NCBI GenBank assembly: GCA_009746045.1
Contig: RPFO01000213.1
Span: forward strand, 12,278,563-12,313,562
DNA: 35,000 bases
From: Mesostigma viride
Lineage: Eukaryota > Streptophyta > Mesostigmatophyceae > Mesostigmatales > Mesostigmataceae
Direction: 5' to 3'
Under the pieces are notes generated by a model, which was given only the letters and a program-made list of their open reading frames with translations, was not told where the DNA came from and made no database searches. Positions 31,101-35,000 of this stretch are shown here, piece by piece (position 1 is the stretch's first letter; every line of letters begins with the position of its first letter). The position numbers and the translations under genes are program-made.

Positions 31101-34100
31101 GAAACAAACAGCACGGTCTCACGGTCGTTCTAAAGGGTGGCCATCATGAACTGCCCACTGAGGGGCAATAGCCTTCCCCTCGCCCGGTTCGCCGGGTGCA
31201 GGGGCGATAGATTCAGAATAGGGGCAATAGAATAGGGGCAATGAACAGTACGTAGTGGTACCCACGGGTAGGGTAAATCGTGATTCCAACCAAGCACACC
31301 TTGCTGCCACAAGCACACCTCGCTTGCCACAAGCACACCTTGCTGCCACAAGCACACCTCGCTTGCCACAAGCACACCTTGCTGCCACAAGCACACCTCG
31401 CTTGCCACAAGCACACCTTGCTGCCACAAGCACACCTCGCTTGCCACAAGCACACCTTGCTGCCACAAGCACACCTTGCTGCCACAAGCACACCTTGCTG
31501 CCACAAGCACACCTTGCTGCCACAAGCACACCTCGCTTGCCACAAGCACACCTTGCTGCCACAAGCACACCTCGCTTGCCACAAGCACACCTTGCTGCCA
31601 CAAGCACACCTTGCTGCCACAAGCACACCTTGCTGCCACAAGCACACCTTGCTGCCACAAGCACACCTTGCTGCCACAAGCACACCTTGCTGCCACAAGC
31701 ACACCTTGCTGCCACAAGCACACCTTGCTGCCACAAGCACACCTTGCTGCCACAAGCACACCTTGCTGCCACAAGCACACCTCGCTTGCCACAAGTACAC
31801 CTTGCTGCCACAAGCACACCTCGCTTGCCACAAGCACACCTTGCTGCCACAAGCACACCTCGCTTGCCACAAGCACACCTTGCTGCCACAAGCACACCTT
31901 GCTGCCACAAGCACACCTTGCTGCCACAAGCACACCTTGCTGCCACAAGCACACCTTGCTGCCACAAGCACACCTTGCTGCCACAAGCACACCTTGCTGC
32001 CACAAGCACACCTTGCTGCCACAAGCACACCTTGCTGCCACAAGCACACCTTGCTGCCACAAGCACACCTTGCTGCCACAAGCACACCTCGCTGCCACAA
32101 GCACACCTCGCTGCCACAAGCACACCTTGCTGCCACAAGCACACCTTGCTGCCACAAGCACACCTCGCTGCCACAAGCACACCTCGCTGCCACAAGCACA
32201 CCTCGCTGCCACAAGCACACCTCGCTGCCACAAGCACACCTTGCTGCCACAAGCACACCTTTGCTGCCACAAGCACACCTTGCTGCCACAAGCACACCTC
32301 GCTGCCACAAGCACACCTTGCTGCCACAAGCACACCTTGCTGCCACAAGCACACCTTGCTGCCACAAGCACACCTTGCTGCCACAAGCACACCTTGCTGC
32401 CACAAGCACACCTCGCTGCCACAAGCACACCTTGCTGCCACAAGCAGACCTTGCTGCCACAAGCACACCTCGCTGCCACAAGCACACCTCGCTGCCACAA
32501 GCACACCTCGCTGCCACAAGCACACCTCGCTGCCACAAGCACACCTCGCTGCCAAGCACACCTTGCTGCCACAATGACACCTTGCTGCCACAAGCACACC
32601 TCGCTTGCCACATCCATAGGAGGGAGAAGTTCAAGTGTACCTGGCCAGACGCAACCTCCCCCGTGCCCTGTCGGGCCGCCGACCACGAGCCCCTCAGCGA
32701 GGGCGACGTGACGACCGCCGCGTCCCCCTCCTCGCTATTCGTCGGGAGCGCGAGCGGCTGCACCCGCAACAATGGGAGCCTCATGCCACCCCCCCCCCCA
32801 AACCCATCCCTACCATCATCACCACTGACGTCACTCGCATCGCTGGATGCCGAGGCACTCATGACCTCCGCGAGGTCCCTGTTCCGGACAATATCGGTCG
32901 ACACGCTGCGCGCGATCTTGGGCCGCCGCGCGCTCGCCGACAGCAGCCGAGGCAAGGGAGGGACAATGACCACCCTCTCGTCGTTCACGTCGTGGTGGTC
33001 ATCCGCGCAGTTGTGGCAAAACACGCCGGGGGGGTGCCGGTGCTCCAACCGGGGGACGCCCCCGCTGCTACCAACCCCGGCACTTGGGGGGCTGCCACCC
33101 CCAGGAGAGACCGGCTCGCGATACTCCCTCCTCGCCGCGACGTTCCCATCCGTGAACGCGGCAGATTTAGAAGCTTTTCCACCAGTGGCACGGGAGACTT
33201 TGGGGCCGCCAGCATTACCACTAGCGTCCGACGCTATCCCTCCTGCCACACGCAACGCTGCCCCGAGCGCCCCCAACGGCGCCGCCGCGGCCGTCGCGGG
33301 TGCCATGCTGCTGCGGGGACTACGCGACCCGACCGGGCTGCTCCCCCCACTCCCGCTTACGCCACGGCCACTCCCGGCCGCGGTGTCGCCACCGCCCTGC
33401 GCGTAAGCCTGCAACTCACCCTGGCTCGTGGACCGGCTCAGAGGGGACCGAGGGTAGGTGTCGCGAAGCATGGCTCGGGGGCTGACCCCTTCGCCTTCCA
33501 CGAGCGCGCCACGGCCAAGGGAGGGAGTGCCGTCGGGACTGCTCCCGCCACCACTCACCGCTGAGTAGCCGCCAGACGAGTCGCCTCGGACCGCCAGGGT
33601 GAGGTTGGCGAGACATCCAGATCCCGCACGGGGGTGCCCACGACTGGAGGAGGCCGAGGTGGAACAACCCTTGACTCCGCGAAGGGCGACGCTCTCGTCC
33701 GCGTCCACGTCATCATTATCGCCCCCATCGTCTTCCGAGCTCGATGCCATCGCCGTTCCCTCGATCACTATACCGGCCCTGCCAGTCACTATAGAAGGAG
33801 GGCCTGCAAGACCCGCACCGCTGGATGTCTTGACATGCAGGGGGCTGGAGGTGGGGGTTCTCTTCCCGCCCCGCCCAAGGATCGGCCGCGTGTCATCCTC
33901 CGAACAAGACGACAAGCCTCCCTCCCCCTCACTGCTGTCCACCGCACCAATACCAACGCACCAGCTTCGTGTCATGCCCCCTTGCCCGCCCCAACCTCCA
34001 CCAGTCGCCGTTCCTGTGCCATCGATGCTGTGCCTCTGCCTGTGCGCGCTTGAGGCGCCGCTACTGTCGGGCGTGTCCCCACCCGGCGAGCGCGCGTCTG

Positions 34101-35000
34101 AGAACGAGCGCCACGACGGCGACAGTTCTAACACCCGCCCCTGCCCCCCCCCGGGCACCGGACCCGCGGTGGGTGCCGCCCCCCGCTTGCCCTTGGACAG
34201 GAACATTCGCGCCAGGCGGCCCGCAATCTGACTTGACCCGCTGGGCTGAGCCTGCTGGGCTGAGCCGTGATCCTGCGGCGCCACTTGGTCGCGCAGGTCC
34301 TCGCCCTTCTGCTGGCTGCCGCCACGCAGCCCCAGCGGACCACGGCTGGGTTCCTGTCCCCGTCTGGCCTCCACCAGTTCAATGGTAGCCGCGGCAGGGA
34401 TACCTACCAGCACCCGTGGATGCATCGCGGACTCCCCTTCAGCGGCGACATCCCCTGGCCAGGCCGCAACACAGGGAGACGCAGCTGCGACCCCTTGGTT
34501 GACAGCAGCGGCGGGGATGCCAGCTGGTCCGTGTCCATGCCCGTGCCCGTGCCCAGCATGTCCTTGCTGGCCAGAAGACCCTGGCAACCCACCCTGGCGC
34601 TGCCCGGGCCCCTCCATCTCCCCCTCCCTCGTCAACTGAGATGCTGCCGTCTCCACCACCGTCGGAGTGGGATTGGGCGACAGGACCTGGGCATTGCCGC
34701 GGATAGAATTAATGCTGGCGCTGCCATGAGCGCTGCTGCTGCTGCTGCCGCGCATGGCATCCACTACGATGCTTACATGTGTGCCGTCACCATTACTACC
34801 AATGCCGGCGTGCATTTCGTTGCTCGTGATGGCACTCACGCTTGCGCCTTTGCCACTGCTGGCACTTCCATCCACGCGGGGACCTGCGCTGCCAGCATTA
34901 GCCGCCAAGGACCCCTCGCGGTTATTACTGCCGCCGGCTGCCCCACATGTTTCCTGCTGGATGATGCCAGCGGTGCCATCGGTGACGACCTCACGGTATT
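21644..35000 (-). CDS. Large receiver-domain phosphorelay protein, 5'-partial, five exons
   Basis: I read one minus-strand gene from five exons: >35000-32641, 30464-30042, 28988-28773, 26019-23023 and 21895-21644. All proposed introns have GT/AG ends and all fall in phase 0, which supports one transcript, although the join across the 2.75-kb intron is the least certain. The product exceeds 2,000 residues, mostly Ser/Gly/Ala/Pro-rich and probably disordered. Its C-terminus is a canonical response-regulator receiver. Such domains at the end of long proteins usually belong to hybrid histidine kinases, where the Asp receives phosphate from His. No kinase (HisKA or HATPase) domain lies in this window, so it would have to be upstream, or the protein is a stand-alone receiver. 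Every intron contains a tandem array. Confidence 0.7.
21964..22098. repeat. (GA)n and (GT)n microsatellite in last intron
   Basis: A GAGA/GCGA purine tract (21964-22035) passes into about 31 GT dinucleotides (22036-22098). On the transcribed strand this becomes (CA)n followed by (TC)n-like sequence about 70-200 bases upstream of the acceptor. CA repeats and pyrimidine tracts can influence splicing. Confidence 0.95.
22461..22932. repeat. 25-bp minisatellite, about 19 copies
   Basis: The unit is TAGAGAATGCACTAGATTAC plus AAGAA. Variants replace CACTAGATTAC with CACCAGACAAC or CACTAGATAAC, and the spacer with TAAAG or TATAG. The variants recur in a pattern, with CACCAGACAAC units at intervals of about four to six, pointing to block duplication. 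It lies wholly inside the last intron. Confidence 0.95.
23023..26019 (-). CDS. Large exon: linker, degenerate receiver-like region, receiver N-half
   Basis: This is a 999-codon exon. The acceptor TTTGCAG ends at 26020 and the exon opens LSMMSYDDMARNLQSPEGV. After a Ser/Gly/Asn-rich stretch comes FAEVVDYLSTYNFVVLSGL (near 25400-25470), then Gly-rich filler. FRKAFWGQGVWLTRPVLL (about 24840-24900), LHLIVLTSQVVSEPRQARLR and FGPASLMLKPVPYVRLRRAM follow; these resemble the second half of a receiver with its Lys-Pro, but no Asp is seen where the phospho-acceptor should be. A long low-complexity part with Ala/Pro runs from GCT repeats (23490-23600) precedes LRCLVAEDHAINRMVITKML, the start of the true receiver, with its acidic pair. 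The phospho-acceptor Asp (VVLLDLHM, codon 23032-23034) lies four codons from the end; the donor is ATG|GTGAGC. Confidence 0.82.
26390..27510. mobile_element. hAT-like non-autonomous DNA transposon
   Basis: This is a 1,121-bp element with terminal inverted repeats CAGTGTTTCGATTA (left) and CAGTGGTTCGATTA (right, reverse complement), 13 of 14 matching, and the CAG-G start typical of hAT elements. Flanking 8-mers ATCGCGGA and ATCATGGA fit an 8-bp target duplication with two changes. Subterminal GCCAC/GTGGC words are abundant. There is no transposase ORF. It sits inside one unit of the 76-bp array, which shows the empty site. Confidence 0.82.
26841..27241. mobile_element. Harbinger-like MITE nested in the hAT element
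   Basis: This is a 401-bp segment with inverted ends GGCCCTTTCCACAT and GAGCCTTTCCACAT (12 of 14) flanked on both sides by TAA (26838-26840 and 27242-27244). A three-base TAA/TTA duplication with GG-CCTTT-like ends is the pattern of PIF/Harbinger MITEs. It is non-coding. Confidence 0.75.
27702..27874. repeat. (CAAA)n microsatellite, about 43 copies
   Basis: This is an almost pure CAAA/AAAC run. It expands the A-rich CAAATAAATAAAC segment found in every unit of the surrounding 76-bp array, so it arose within one unit. Its minus strand reads as a TTTG run inside the intron. Confidence 0.97.
28017..28616. other. Intron sequence, no gene seen
   Basis: This is part of the 2.75-kb intron. Three copies of TATTAATACAAGG(G)A(C/A)(G/T)GT lie at 28498-28558 with a spacing of about 22 bases. 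Nothing else is recognised. Confidence 0.5.
28617..28656 (-). other. Decayed duplicate of an exon end with its donor
   Basis: On the minus strand TGTGCCTGGATGAGGAG...GCGACGCT...AGCG|GTACGT aligns with the end of the 28773 exon (TGTGCATGGACGAGGAGGCG...AGCG|GTGAGT). An AG lies 40 bases upstream. A two-base insertion puts a TGA in the phase-0 frame, so it would be a poison exon if included. It is most simply a partial tandem duplication. Confidence 0.5.
28773..28988 (-). CDS. 72-codon Cys-rich exon
   Basis: The acceptor is CCCCCCAACAG ending at 28989 and the donor is GCG|GTGAGT at 28772-28771; both are strong. The frame is open and in phase 0 at both ends. The exon encodes DAGCSSHGSSRAGPTSALPA, then a more ordered part with CSCLFVDTWSSGCALKDWGK and LLCWPRLCMDEEATLATA. 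Six Cys and two Trp in 72 residues suggest a folded piece, unlike the disordered neighbouring exons. I do not recognise the fold. Confidence 0.65.
29000..29083. repeat. 12-bp minisatellite, seven copies
   Basis: The unit is GAAGGTAGATAA with a GATGAG variant every second or third copy. It sits just upstream of the acceptor at 28989, so the transcript has repeated CTTATCTACCTT words next to the 3' splice site, which could act as polypyrimidine or branch-point material. Confidence 0.92.
29226..29385. repeat. G-rich purine tract in intron
   Basis: About 160 bases are almost purely purine on the plus strand with many runs of three to nine G residues. They can form G-quadruplexes on the plus strand, and the intron RNA is C/T-rich. 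No coding function. Confidence 0.85.
29443..29605. repeat. Two 80-bp tandem copies, AT-rich
   Basis: Units start ACAAAA(T/C)(G/T)ATTATTTTCTAT and end CATATTGTACAAGAA or CACATTGTACAAGAA, with a third start following. They lie in the second intron. Further on, at 29797-29960, words CAGTACCC(G/A)TGATTGCA recur three times at 50-60-base spacing. Confidence 0.8.
30042..30464 (-). CDS. 141-codon exon, low complexity
   Basis: The exon runs from an AG at 30465 to the donor GAG|GTAGGT and is open in phase 0. It begins TSSPPAAGFAPGAATWQPTF, includes LDVLTYLEDVATPPPPVTDD and AAVVAMRDLYGVRVTPQASK, and ends GLDLGMVTGE. Most is Pro/Ala/Ser/Gly-rich linker with an acidic middle. The acceptor has a poor pyrimidine tract, so the 5' edge is less certain than the 3' edge. 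The frame and phase agree with its neighbours. Confidence 0.55.
30869..31148. repeat. Diverged direct repeat in first intron
   Basis: TTGCTAGGGAGGCAATCA and ACGGTCTCACGGT, then CTAAAGGGCGGCTGTCATG, at 30869-30940 recur at 31093-31148 with small changes (TTGCTAGGGAAACAAACAGC). A shorter piece is at 29203-29215. No gene is seen between 30465 and 31290. Confidence 0.65.
31291..32612. repeat. 1.3-kb array of 19-bp units, about 69 copies
   Basis: The unit is CCACAAGCACACCTTGCTG, with variants CCTCGCTG and a 20-bp CCTCGCTTG form. At the left edge and in two other blocks 19- and 20-bp units alternate, making 39-bp higher-order repeats; the centre is uniform; the right third mixes CCTTG and CCTCG units. 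Because 19 is not a multiple of 3 and the unit lacks stop words in every frame, all six frames stay open and give false long ORFs. It lies in the first intron, ending some 30 bases from the donor at 32640. Confidence 0.97.
32641..35000 (-). CDS. 5'-most visible exon, Ser/Gly-rich, open at window edge
   Basis: The frame is open from the window end (YREVVTDGTAGIIQQETCGA is the first part) to a donor GGCCAG|GTACAC at 32640. No start codon can be assigned; it continues past 35000. About 787 codons are visible, mostly Ser/Gly/Ala/Pro with poly-Ser from GCT-type repeats at 34730-34750. More ordered pieces are SSQIAGRLARMFLSKGKRGA, GVFCHNCADDHHDVNDE (a Cys/His cluster) and RRPKIARSVSTDIVRNRDLA. The last of these has basic and Ser sites that could be phosphorylated. 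Beyond the donor the frame merely runs on into the array. Confidence 0.72.

Noticed and set aside
31119-32686. Very long frames on both strands (period-19 peptides such as CACGSKVCLWQQG)
   Set aside because: They arise because the 19-bp array has no stop in any frame; the array lies between a good donor at 32640 and the next exon.

Overview
The window looks like nuclear DNA of a eukaryote, most probably a green alga or another alga with a repeat-rich, fairly GC-rich genome. The reasons are spliced introns with GT/AG borders, a chromodomain Ty3/gypsy retrotransposon, non-LTR retrotransposons with a restriction-like endonuclease, and a phosphorelay receiver-domain protein padded with long Ser/Gly/Ala/Pro-rich stretches. 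The species cannot be named from the sequence. I saw no rRNA, tRNA, CRISPR array or prokaryotic operon. Layout: (1) 1-1208, no gene seen. (2) 1209-10156, one nearly complete Ty3/gypsy chromovirus on the minus strand, bounded by two apparently identical 100-bp LTRs. From its 5' end (right) it carries gag, protease-RT, RT-RNase H-integrase-chromodomain, and an extra 3' ORF of about 830 codons that is in frame with pol behind a single TAG. Three changes of frame, all in the -1 direction, separate the gag and pol blocks. (3) About 10.2-20 kb, a nest of non-LTR retrotransposon copies of two related families whose C-terminus has a zinc-knuckle-like motif and a PD..D..KxxxY endonuclease. Several family-1 junctions fall on the same target, GCTATATATAT, and two copies sit head-to-tail sharing it. 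A further short repeat and a 1.4-kb insert have split older copies. (4) About 20-21.6 kb, no supported gene. (5) 21644 to beyond 35000, the 3' part of one large minus-strand gene, read as five exons joined by phase-0 introns. It ends in a canonical response-regulator receiver domain split by an intron just after the phospho-acceptor Asp; a second, degenerate receiver-like region lies upstream. Its 5' end lies outside the window. Each of its four introns holds its own tandem repeat: a 25-bp minisatellite with GA/GT tracts, a roughly 76-bp array that re-copies the splice acceptor, a 12-bp array, and a 1.3-kb array of 19-bp units. The intron with the 76-bp array also holds a hAT-like non-autonomous transposon with a Harbinger-like MITE nested in it. 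The only host gene I can support is this receiver protein; most of the rest is transposable elements and their debris. The most unusual points are the pol-TAG-ORF3 arrangement, the shared target of the endonuclease-bearing LINEs, and the array of repeated splice acceptors next to an exon.
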